This document shows, one piece after another, positions 16,075 to 23,064 of a stretch of DNA of 23,064 nt; positions within the stretch are counted from its first letter, which is position 1; each line of letters starts with the position of its first letter. The notes beneath the pieces were generated by a model, which ran no database searches, was not told the DNA's origin, and saw nothing but the letters and a program-made list of their open reading frames with translations. The position numbers and the translations under genes were made by a program. Origin of the DNA: Flavobacterium psychrophilum. GTDB lineage: Bacteria > Bacteroidota > Bacteroidia > Flavobacteriales > Flavobacteriaceae. The stretch covers positions 1-23,064 of the forward strand of contig CAMBHH010000033.1 of the NCBI GenBank assembly GCA_945866505.1, given 5' to 3'.

Positions 16075-16713
16075 ATGAAAAAACTATTACTGATTACTGG
16101 AATTTTATTAAGTGCAATAAGTGTTAAAGCACAAAGTCAGGGAGATGCTGGGCTTAACTTATACGGAGGTTATACTTTTCAGGACCGAATATATAATAAC
16201 TCCTCGTATGTAGAAATTCAAGATGCTTTTCAATATGGCGCTGGTCTTGAGTTTTATGTGAGACCAACAAAATCAATAGAATTGAAATACCTAAGAATGG
16301 ACACTAACACTCCTGTCTTTGCTCCAAGTCTTAATGCTCCATTTAAAGTGGCGCAGGCGAATGTAGGAAATGATAGTTCCGCCATTAATTATGTATTAAT
16401 TGCAGGTAATAATTATTTTCCAACAGGCAATACAAGTGTTAAACCCTTTGCAGGTCTAGGCTTTGGGGTAGGTTGGGTTTCAGGAGATCAAAGTACTAGT
16501 GCTAAATTTGCATGGGACTTTAAAGCAGGTGTTAAAATCAAAGCTTCAGAGGTAGTTTCTATTAAATTGCAAGCCTATTTTCAAACGATTTGGGCAAGTT
16601 ATGGTGGTCAAACTATTTTTTATCCTGGTTGGGGTGCTGTTACTTATCCAAATAATTCTTCTCTTTACCAATTTGGTTTAGGAGGGGCAGTTTCCTTTGA
16701 TTTTAAACATTAG
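16075..16713 (+). CDS. Porin-family outer-membrane beta-barrel protein
   Basis: A 212-residue protein with a signal peptide (LLLITGILLSAISVKAQ). The mature domain begins LNLYGGYTF, has a central AGLEFYVRP...ELKYLRM hairpin, a glycine-rich KPFAGLGFGVGWVSG strand and a final QFGLGGAVSFDFKH strand, as in OmpA/OmpW-like small barrels. It has its own candidate promoter and a terminator-like hairpin after it, so it is probably monocistronic. Function is not determinable from sequence. Confidence 0.85.
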   Translation: MKKLLLITGILLSAISVKAQSQGDAGLNLYGGYTFQDRIYNNSSYVEIQDAFQYGAGLEFYVRPTKSIELKYLRMDTNTPVFAPSLNAPFKVAQANVGNDSSAINYVLIAGNNYFPTGNTSVKPFAGLGFGVGWVSGDQSTSAKFAWDFKAGVKIKASEVVSIKLQAYFQTIWASYGGQTIFYPGWGAVTYPNNSSLYQFGLGGAVSFDFKH

Positions 16714-16730
16714 AAAAGAATAAATTTTCA

Positions 16731-16768
16731 AAAAAAGCTGCACTTTCATTGATTTTGCAGTTTTTTTT
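16731..16768 (+). terminator. Terminator-like hairpin after the porin-like gene
   Basis: A-run plus CTGCA (16738-16742) pairs with TGCAG (16756-16760) plus an eight-T run, with one bulged G and a loop of about 13 nt. It lies 17 nt after the stop codon. The stem is short in GC pairs, so efficiency is uncertain. Confidence 0.6.
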
Positions 16769-16844
16769 GTTCTAGCTTAAATTTTAAATTAGACTATTTC
16801 TTAAACCTATTTCAGTTGAATTCTTCAATGATTTTTAATTTTAT

Positions 16845-17402
16845 ATGAATGTGAAAACAAAATTGAATTTTAGTTTAGCCGTGATTTTTATAATTGGATT
16901 CACTGCTTTATCATTTACGATCGGCACTGCTCAAGAAAAAAGTAAAAAGCAATTAAAAGAAGAAAAGAAATTAGAAAAACAAAATCAGATAGCACTTTTA
17001 GTAGATGCTAAAGAATTTGTATTTGTCGCTGATAGAATGCTGCCTCAGGGAGGAAGATCTTTCAATTTGACGTCGGATTATTTTGCAGAGTTTCATTCAG
17101 ATATAATTAAATGCGACTTACCGTTTGTTGGAAGGGCTTTTGGTGGTGGTTATGGAGGCGATGGCGGAATGCAATTTGAGGGAAAACCTAGCGTTTATAG
17201 TATCGAAAAAGAGAAAAAAAACTACGTGATCAAAATAGACCTTAAAGGAGCTAATGATTCTTACTTTATGACGTTATTGGTCTATTTTGAAGGTTCCGCA
17301 ACTCTTACAATTAACAGTAATAATCGCAGTTCAATATCCTATGATGGCGATATTAAGGTATTTAAAAAGAATAATGAGGTAGAAAGTAAAATCAAAAAAT
17401 AA
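16845..17402 (+). CDS. DUF4251 domain protein, secreted
   Basis: A 185-residue protein with a signal peptide or anchor (residues 9-29, ending near FTIGTAQ), a Lys/Glu-rich segment (31-46), then the DUF4251 domain: FVFVADRMLPQGGRSFNLT, a glycine-rich GRAFGGGYGGDGGMQFEG segment and a beta-rich end with the motif NNRSSISYDGDI. The family is common in Bacteroidota and of unknown function, probably periplasmic. It lies 70 nt before the cytochrome gene, which has its own -7 box, so cotranscription is uncertain. Confidence 0.87.
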   Translation: MNVKTKLNFSLAVIFIIGFTALSFTIGTAQEKSKKQLKEEKKLEKQNQIALLVDAKEFVFVADRMLPQGGRSFNLTSDYFAEFHSDIIKCDLPFVGRAFGGGYGGDGGMQFEGKPSVYSIEKEKKNYVIKIDLKGANDSYFMTLLVYFEGSATLTINSNNRSSISYDGDIKVFKKNNEVESKIKK

Positions 17403-17450
17403 ATTTAAATTTTAATTAGTAGCATTTCTCCGCATCTATTTAAAATTAAA

Positions 17451-17458
17451 TACTTTTG
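17451..17458 (+). promoter_or_regulatory. Candidate -7 box for the cytochrome gene
   Basis: TACTTTTG matches TAnnTTTG and ends 14 nt before the start codon at 17473, so the leader would be only about 10 nt. No TTG is found at the -33 position. Confidence 0.45.
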
Positions 17459-17472
17459 CTAAAAAGCGTTTT

Positions 17473-19710
17473 ATGTATAAAAAATCGATATTACTGATAG
17501 TAATCTTTGTTGTTCTTCTCGTAATTTTCAGAGTTTTTATTGTCGATAGCTGCACTTCAAAATACGTTACTTATAAGGATATTCAATCGCAATCTGCTGC
17601 TTATCTAGGAGACCAATCTTGCAAAAAATGTCACGCCACTGAATTTAATGAATGGAAACATTCCGATCATTATATGTCGATGTTGCCACCAAATGATTCT
17701 ACTGTAAAAGGGGATTTCAATAATGTTACTTTCACAGCTGATGGAGTTACGAGTCGTTTTTATAAAAAAGGGGCTAAATTCTATATTAATACTGAGGGAG
17801 ATGATGGAAAAAATCACGATTTCGAAATTAAATATATTTTCGGGTATAAACCCTTGCAACAATATTTGGTTCAATTTCCTGACGGACGTTTGCAAGTGCC
17901 TAGATTGAGTTGGGATGTGAATAAAAAGAAATGGTTCAACCAATATGCCGGTCAAAATATTCCTTCACACGATTGGTTGCACTGGACTGGAAATGCTCAA
18001 AATTGGAATACAATGTGCGCCAGTTGTCATTCGACCAATCTAAAAAAGAATTATGATATTAAAACAGATAGCTATAAAACGAGCTATTCAATAATTAACG
18101 TAAGTTGTGAAAGTTGTCACGGAGCAGGAAAACAGCACGTCGATTTTGTTAATGGCGACTATAAAACAGGAGAAAGGGTGGTGGGTAGTTTTATGAAATT
18201 AGCCAAAAACTCCAAACAAACCGAAGAATTGACGACTTGTGCTCCTTGTCATGCTCGTGTTTCAGAACTTAACCGTTCGCATATTGACAGTCCAGAAATT
18301 ATGGACAATTATATTCCAGCAATTCCAGATACAGAAAACTATCACGCTGATGGTCAGGTAGATGACGAGGATTATATTTATACTTCCTTTTTGCAAAGCA
18401 AGATGTTTCACAAAGGAGTGACTTGCAGTACGTGTCATAATCCGCATTCTGTAAAACTCAAACGCGCCGGAAATCAAACCTGTACGATTTGCCATACTCC
18501 TGCTAAATATGATGTTCCAACGCATACTTTTCATAAAAAAGGAACTCCAGCAGCAGAGTGTAAAAACTGCCATATGCCAGGTAAATTCTATATGGGCAAT
18601 GATTTTCGTCACGATCATAGTTTTAGGGTACCTCGACCAGATTTGTCTGTAAAATATGGAACTCCTAATGCTTGTAGCAACTGCCATAAAGATAAGTCCG
18701 AAAAAGTTTTGGCTCAAGCGGTAACTAGTTGGTATGGTCCTAGAAGAAAGTATCATTTTGCCGATGATTTGATTCCAGGAAGTCGATTGGATTCGGAAAG
18801 CGAAAAACATTTGACGAAACTTATTGACAACAAATTTGTTCCAAAAATCATTAAAGCAACAGCTACTTTTTATCTAGGATCCATTCAAACGCAAACCAGT
18901 TTAAATACAATTTTAGCCAGATTAGCCAGCAAAGAAGCCCAAATTCGATATCGAGCTTTGCGAAGTTTAGCATCATTTCCAGCCGAAAGTTGGATTGAGG
19001 CAGTTGGACCTTTATTGTCTGATAAAGTGAGAGCTGTACGAATTGCAGCAGCAGATTTATACATAACTATTCCAAAAGAGCAAGTAGCATCGCAATATGA
19101 AAAAGCATTTTCATCGGCACAAATTGAATTAGAAAAATCATTGCGTTTTCAAACTGATTTTTCGACTGGAAATGTGATGTTGGCTGATTATTATTTAAAG
19201 TTAAAAGATTATCCCAATGCCGAAAAGTTTTACTTACGTGGGTTGAAAAAAGACAGTAATATGAACTATGCTTGGCTTAATTTATCAGCCACTTATAATT
19301 CGCAAGGCAAGAATATACAAGCTTTGAAAGCCTTAGAATCTGCTTTAAAAAATGATGCTAAAAACGAACGCATATATTACAATATGGCTTTGTTGTATAA
19401 TGAAATGAATAATATTGCATCAGCCGAAAAAGCTTTTGCAACTGCGGTGGAATTGAAATCTTCTAATCCTAGATTGTATTACAATTATGGATTGTTATTG
19501 AATCAAAACCAAAAAGCGAAACAAGCCGAGACGATTTTACTGAAAGGAATACAATTAAATCCATCTGATTCGGAATTATACTACGCTCTTACATTTGTTT
19601 ATATTCAATCAAATAATAAAACTAAAACAATGCAAACTGTACTAAAATTGAAGCAATTAGACCCAAATAATCCAAATTATCAAGAATTGTTTAAAAATTT
19701 TGGTATGTAA
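17473..19710 (+). CDS. Eight-heme c-type cytochrome with HEAT and TPR repeats
   Basis: A 745-residue electron-transfer protein, probably held in the inner membrane with its body in the periplasm. Seen: a hydrophobic N-terminal segment (residues 5-24); eight CxxCH heme-binding motifs starting at Cys50, 182, 212, 256, 318, 337, 363 and 401; a HEAT-like pair of helices at about 475-535 (QIRYRALRSLASFPAESW, KVRAVRIAAADLY); and four or more TPR units at about 565-735 (for example PNAEKFYLRGLKKD and ASAEKAFATAVELKSSNP). The N-terminal part resembles cytochrome c-554/multiheme proteins; such fusions recur in Bacteroidota and Planctomycetes. The redox partner and substrate are unknown; no oxidoreductase or cytochrome maturation genes are adjacent. 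Cys27 lacks a good lipobox, so a membrane anchor is more likely than a lipoprotein. Confidence 0.9.
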   Translation: MYKKSILLIVIFVVLLVIFRVFIVDSCTSKYVTYKDIQSQSAAYLGDQSCKKCHATEFNEWKHSDHYMSMLPPNDSTVKGDFNNVTFTADGVTSRFYKKGAKFYINTEGDDGKNHDFEIKYIFGYKPLQQYLVQFPDGRLQVPRLSWDVNKKKWFNQYAGQNIPSHDWLHWTGNAQNWNTMCASCHSTNLKKNYDIKTDSYKTSYSIINVSCESCHGAGKQHVDFVNGDYKTGERVVGSFMKLAKNSKQTEELTTCAPCHARVSELNRSHIDSPEIMDNYIPAIPDTENYHADGQVDDEDYIYTSFLQSKMFHKGVTCSTCHNPHSVKLKRAGNQTCTICHTPAKYDVPTHTFHKKGTPAAECKNCHMPGKFYMGNDFRHDHSFRVPRPDLSVKYGTPNACSNCHKDKSEKVLAQAVTSWYGPRRKYHFADDLIPGSRLDSESEKHLTKLIDNKFVPKIIKATATFYLGSIQTQTSLNTILARLASKEAQIRYRALRSLASFPAESWIEAVGPLLSDKVRAVRIAAADLYITIPKEQVASQYEKAFSSAQIELEKSLRFQTDFSTGNVMLADYYLKLKDYPNAEKFYLRGLKKDSNMNYAWLNLSATYNSQGKNIQALKALESALKNDAKNERIYYNMALLYNEMNNIASAEKAFATAVELKSSNPRLYYNYGLLLNQNQKAKQAETILLKGIQLNPSDSELYYALTFVYIQSNNKTKTMQTVLKLKQLDPNNPNYQELFKNFGM

Positions 19711-19851
19711 TGATTTTAGCGAATTGCTATCTAATAATTAATTTTTATAACATTTAAATTATAAATTTATTTTTAATTTTACTATTAATTCTTTTTTTTT
19801 TACGAATTTTGATTTTATAAATTGATTTTTGTTTAATACTAATTACATCTA

Positions 19852-20640
19852 ATGAAAAATTACTACACAAAAAGCTTTAAAGGCTTATTTATTCTAGTTG
19901 TTGTATTGTCTGTCAGCAGTTTAAGATTAAAAGCTCAAACTTCAGATTCGGTTTACAAACCAGAGAGAGAATTTAAGAATACAATTCGTCTCAACATCAC
20001 TAATCCGCTCATTTTTGGAGGTCAATCTATCATTTTTGGATACGAAAGAGTTTTAAAAAACAATCACACTGTTTCTGTCAATATAGGGCAAGCAGGTCTT
20101 CCTAGTTTCAATTTTATTGATGACTCTCAATTGAAAGCAAAATCAATACTTTCAGAACAAGGTTTTCATATTTCAGGAGATTATCGCTTTTATTTGTCTA
20201 AGTTGAATAAATATAATGCACCACGAGGAGTTTATATTGGTCCTTATTATTCTTTCAATACTTTTGATAAGAAACATAGTTGGGAATTTACAAAAGAGGG
20301 TAATGCTCCGCAAACAGTGGATTCAGACTTAAGAATTAATATCCACACCGTTGGTTTTCAAATGGGCTATCAGTTTGTTTTTTGGAAACGTTTTGCTGTT
20401 GATATGATCCTTATTGGACCTGGTGTTGCAGGATATAAATTGAAAGCGGAATTAGGAGCAAATTTATCAACTGAAGATAGACAATTATTTTTTGATAAAT
20501 TGAATGAAGCGTTAAGGGATAAATTTCCAGGTTATAGCGGTTCTATTGGCAACGATACGGGCGAATTTCAAAAGACAGGTGCTAAAAGCACTACGAGTGT
20601 AGGGTATCGCTACATGATTCAAGTTGGATATAGATTTTAA
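19852..20640 (+). CDS. Predicted outer-membrane barrel protein, unknown family
   Basis: A 262-residue protein with a signal peptide ending near LRLKAQ (residue 29). The mature part opens with TIRLNITNPLIFGGQSIIFGYERVL, a strand pair given here by its ends (about residues 44-68), typical of DUF3575-like Bacteroidota barrels, has a central GVYIGPYYSFNTF strand, and ends VGYRYMIQVGYRF, a C-terminal aromatic as in outer-membrane proteins. The 141-nt upstream spacer is very AT-rich; no exact -7 box was found. Assignment to a barrel is fairly firm; function unknown. Confidence 0.82.
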   Translation: MKNYYTKSFKGLFILVVVLSVSSLRLKAQTSDSVYKPEREFKNTIRLNITNPLIFGGQSIIFGYERVLKNNHTVSVNIGQAGLPSFNFIDDSQLKAKSILSEQGFHISGDYRFYLSKLNKYNAPRGVYIGPYYSFNTFDKKHSWEFTKEGNAPQTVDSDLRINIHTVGFQMGYQFVFWKRFAVDMILIGPGVAGYKLKAELGANLSTEDRQLFFDKLNEALRDKFPGYSGSIGNDTGEFQKTGAKSTTSVGYRYMIQVGYRF

Positions 20641-20695
20641 AAAAAATACAAATTATAGATTCACTTACTTTTATAAATAAACAAAATCGACAATT

Positions 20696-21340
20696 ATGAA
20701 ATTCAAATTATTATTTTCAGCACTATTAATAGGTTTATTTTCAGGCTGTAGTCCGTCTACTCAGATTGTTAAAACTTGGACCGACCCATCTTTAAATGCA
20801 GAAACTGTGAAATCTTACAATAAAGTATTGGTCATTGCGCAATTAAAAGATGATTCTTCTAGAAGAATTGCCGAAGATAAGATAGTAGCCTCTTCTTCAA
20901 AAGGAAATTTTGTAGCTTCTTATAATTATCTAAAATCTGGACAAAACAACCAAAATTTGGCTGTAGCTGATTTATTAAAGGATGGCATCGAGGCTATAAT
21001 ATTGATGCGTTTGACAGATGTAGCAAAAACTACAGATTATGTACAAGGTTCAACTTATTACGGTGCGTGGGGTTATGGTCGTGGTTTTTATGGGGGTTAC
21101 GCAGGTTGGGGTTATGGTGGAAGTATGTATGCAACGCCTGGATATTATGAAGAAAACAAGACTTATTATGTCGAAACCAATATTTACGACGTTCAATCCA
21201 ATAAGCTCTTATGGTCTGGAACAACATCAACATTGAATCCTAGCAAAGCAGATGAAACTATTGATGAAATAATTTTAGCTGTTAAAACCGAACTCAATAA
21301 TAAAGGTTTAATTAAAAAAGAAGAAGTTATTAAAAAATAA
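20696..21340 (+). CDS. DUF4136-like lipoprotein
   Basis: A 214-residue lipoprotein: the signal ends in a lipobox FSGC with Cys18 as the lipidated residue. The mature part carries VKTWTDPSL, SYNKVLVIAQLKDDSSRRIA and late IYDVQSNKLLWSGTT segments as in DUF4136 proteins. Residues about 115-150 are an insertion extremely rich in Gly and Tyr (WGYGRGFYGGYAGWGYGG). It starts 55 nt after the preceding gene and may be cotranscribed with it. It is probably attached to the outer membrane facing the periplasm; function unknown. Confidence 0.85.
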   Translation: MKFKLLFSALLIGLFSGCSPSTQIVKTWTDPSLNAETVKSYNKVLVIAQLKDDSSRRIAEDKIVASSSKGNFVASYNYLKSGQNNQNLAVADLLKDGIEAIILMRLTDVAKTTDYVQGSTYYGAWGYGRGFYGGYAGWGYGGSMYATPGYYEENKTYYVETNIYDVQSNKLLWSGTTSTLNPSKADETIDEIILAVKTELNNKGLIKKEEVIKK

Positions 21341-21433
21341 TTTTTTAATTCAATGTTTCTATTTGTTGATTATTTGAAAATTGTACTAAAGAGTTATAAA
21401 CTCAATAATATCAAATATGTTCTGATCTTTTTG

Positions 21434-21441
21434 TAGATTTG
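21434..21441 (+). promoter_or_regulatory. -7-like box abutting the Omp85-type gene
   Basis: TAGATTTG matches TAnnTTTG but ends only 4 nt before the ATG at 21446, so a transcript from it would be leaderless or nearly so. No TTG is seen 19-20 nt upstream. It may be chance. Confidence 0.25.
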
Positions 21442-21445
21442 TTTT

Positions 21446-22696
21446 ATGAATAAACGACATTTATTACTTATTATTTTTTTGTTTTTTGTTTTCCTTCAAG
21501 TTAGTGTAAAAGCTCAAAATTTAGATAATACGACAAAGTTATGCCCTATAAAATCGCTACCTGAACTCTTCAAAAAGAAAGATTCTGTTCTGGTTTTAAA
21601 ACCAAAAAAAAATAATTTTTTTCTTCTTATTCCGGTCATTGGTTCTCAACCAGCCACTGGGTTTTCCTATGGATTTGTTACTCAATATACATTCAAAGCG
21701 AAGAAGGAGGATGATAAATATTCATCGGTTAATCTTGGTGCTACTTTTACAGAAAAGGAACAATTGCTTGTAAATGTCAAGAATAGTTTAATGCTCAATA
21801 ATAATAAGTTGTTTTTGAGTGGGGATTGGCGTTTTTATATCTTTTCGCAACCCAATTACGGACTGGGAACTGATCTTATTCCCCCAAAACATAGAGAGGA
21901 ATATTTCAATTTGAGTGATTTAGAAGAGCCGATGAGCTATAATTATTTAAAGTTTCATCAAACAGCTTCTTGGGAAGTTAAAAGCAATTATTATGTAGGT
22001 GCTGGAGTTCATTTGGATTGGTACACCACGATAACCGACAATAATCTAGATATTGCCGCGGGGCAATTAACCAATCATTACAATTATAGCATTAATTATG
22101 ATTATAATGAAAATGAATATTTTGTGAATGGTTTGAGCCTAAATTTGTTATATGATTCTCGGGACAATCAAATCAATACGAATCACGGAATGTTTGCCAA
22201 TATTAATTTAAGATTCAACCCAGCCATCACTAAAAGTCAACACGCTAGCAATGTGCTGTTCATGGAGTATCGGTATTTCTTGCCTTTAAGCAAGTACAAT
22301 AAGCAACATGTTTTTAGTTTATGGGCAACTGGTCAGTTTTTGACTTCAGGATCAGTTCCTTATTTGAATTTACCTTCAATTGGTTGGGATCAAAGAAGTA
22401 GAAGTGGAAAAGGCTATATTCAAGGATTGTTTCGTGGTCAAAAAATGGTGTATTTTGAATCAGAATATCGTTTCCCTATAAGTTGTAATCAGTTAATTAG
22501 TGGAACTGTGTTTGGAAATTTAACTTCTGCTAGCGATAAGGACAGAAGAATCCAACTTTTTCAATATGTTCAACCTGCTGTTGGAGTAGGTTTACGAATT
22601 TTAATTGACAAAGCCACTCGAACAAATCTGGTTCTGAATTATGCCTGGGGACGACGTTCCAAAGCATTCTACCTTAATGCAGGAGAAACATTTTAA
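21446..22696 (+). CDS. Omp85/BamA-type outer-membrane barrel protein without POTRA domains
   Basis: A 416-residue protein with a signal peptide (LLLIIFLFFVFLQVSVKAQ, ending near residue 24). After about 40 residues the chain enters a barrel of the bacterial surface antigen (D15) type: FSYGFVTQYTF, LSLNLLYDSRDN (the family's YDSRDN motif), GMFANINLRFNP, and late GKGYIQGLFRGQKMVYFESEYRFPI, cited by its ends near residues 329-354, which contains the RG motif and YRFP strand. The C-terminus is ...GRRSKAFYLNAGETF. The length leaves no room for POTRA repeats, unlike BamA or TamA. Such short relatives are common in Bacteroidota; the substrate or partner is unknown. Confidence 0.87.
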   Translation: MNKRHLLLIIFLFFVFLQVSVKAQNLDNTTKLCPIKSLPELFKKKDSVLVLKPKKNNFFLLIPVIGSQPATGFSYGFVTQYTFKAKKEDDKYSSVNLGATFTEKEQLLVNVKNSLMLNNNKLFLSGDWRFYIFSQPNYGLGTDLIPPKHREEYFNLSDLEEPMSYNYLKFHQTASWEVKSNYYVGAGVHLDWYTTITDNNLDIAAGQLTNHYNYSINYDYNENEYFVNGLSLNLLYDSRDNQINTNHGMFANINLRFNPAITKSQHASNVLFMEYRYFLPLSKYNKQHVFSLWATGQFLTSGSVPYLNLPSIGWDQRSRSGKGYIQGLFRGQKMVYFESEYRFPISCNQLISGTVFGNLTSASDKDRRIQLFQYVQPAVGVGLRILIDKATRTNLVLNYAWGRRSKAFYLNAGETF

Positions 22697-22916
22697 ATGG
22701 ATAAAAGGAAAGTTAAAAGTTCTCAATCAAAGCCATAATTTTTATGTAGTAATCTTAATAGTTTTTTTGCAATCAAATGAGTAACTAATAGATGATCGTA
22801 TTTATTCTTTGTAAAATTCAAATTGTCATACCTACACAAATCTTCAAAAAACATCCTTGTAAATATCAAAAAGCCAATGATTTAAAAAATACTTTCAAAA
22901 AAGATTGCAAAAAGCC
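22697..22916. other. Intergenic stretch before the tandem promoters
   Basis: Very AT-rich; no gene, tRNA or convincing terminator was recognised. It separates the Omp85-type gene from two promoters at the right edge. Confidence 0.4.
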
Positions 22917-22946
22917 TTGTAAAACTGAAAAAACGCACTACTTTTG
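22917..22946 (+). promoter_or_regulatory. Bacteroidota promoter P1, probably of an rRNA operon or similar
   Basis: TTG at 22917-22919 and TACTTTTG at 22939-22946 are separated by 19 nt, a full consensus match in both elements, followed by CACCCGC, a start often seen at strongly expressed stable-RNA units in Flavobacteria. No protein gene follows inside the window, in keeping with a long stable-RNA leader. Confidence 0.75.
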
Positions 22947-23036
22947 CACCCGCATTGACGCATACGTTCCTAGAAATCCTGACAAGCCAAAAGAATTAAA
23001 GTTGAAGATTTATTTTCAAAAAAGGTTTAAAAAAGT

Positions 23037-23064
23037 TTGTGAGATTCGAAAACGTAACTTACCT
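23037..23064 (+). promoter_or_regulatory. Second tandem promoter P2, cut by the window edge
   Basis: TTG at 23037-23039, then 20 nt, then TACCT at 23060-23064, which would complete TAnnTTTG if TTG follows beyond the window. The spacing matches P1 within one base, about 120 nt downstream. Tandem promoters of this kind suggest a highly expressed operon such as rrn. Confidence 0.55.

Noticed and set aside
19753..19770. AT-only palindrome after the cytochrome gene as a terminator
   Set aside because: It has no GC pairs and lies in a stretch of almost pure A/T, so chance self-complementarity is likely.

Overview
The window reads as chromosomal DNA of a member of the Bacteroidota, most likely Flavobacterium or a close relative. 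The evidence is the low G+C content, proteins typical of the group (DUF2490, DUF4251, DUF4136-like, PF13568-type barrels, an AraC regulator with a membrane sensor), and several matches to the Bacteroidota promoter (-33 TTG, -7 TAnnTTTG) with few Shine-Dalgarno sites. No rRNA, tRNA, CRISPR array or transposase gene was found.

Positions 1-5276 (minus strand) are a fatty-acid beta-oxidation operon in the order marR - fadN-like HAD/enoyl-CoA hydratase - fadA thiolase - small four-helix-bundle (S23/IVP) gene - fadE-like acyl-CoA dehydrogenase, the last cut by the window edge. The MarR protein probably represses the unit: a palindrome (5311-5328) lies just upstream of a good -7 box in front of marR. 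The spacers between these genes are unusual. They are built of degenerate 7-bp repeats phased on TCTT/AAGA. In the fadN-fadA spacer two arms face each other across 11 nt. In the fadA-fadE spacer the same two arms flank, and slightly overlap, the four-helix-bundle gene. This looks like an empty and a filled version of one stem-loop element, recalling the 23S rRNA intervening sequences that carry S23 genes. It is the most interesting signal in the window.

Positions 5277-7374 hold a gene-poor stretch with a possible coding remnant, and a minus-strand gene for a membrane-anchored AraC regulator. Divergent from it, 7375-9771 encodes a secreted type I sulfatase of about 800 residues, closed by a strong terminator. 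From 9862 to 15828 there is a plus-strand run: a small barrel protein, a DUF1254/DUF1214 protein, a transporter-like outer-membrane protein, two barrel proteins and a DUF2490 protein. Nearly all carry signal peptides, so this is a periplasm/outer-membrane locus, plausibly controlled by the AraC sensor (inference).

Positions 16001-22696 (plus strand) are more envelope genes: a porin-like barrel, a DUF4251 protein, a membrane-anchored eight-heme cytochrome c fused to HEAT and TPR repeats, a barrel protein, a DUF4136-like lipoprotein and an Omp85-type barrel. The last 370 nt hold no gene but contain two tandem Bacteroidota promoters pointing out of the window, one cut by the edge; they probably drive an rRNA operon or another strongly expressed unit.
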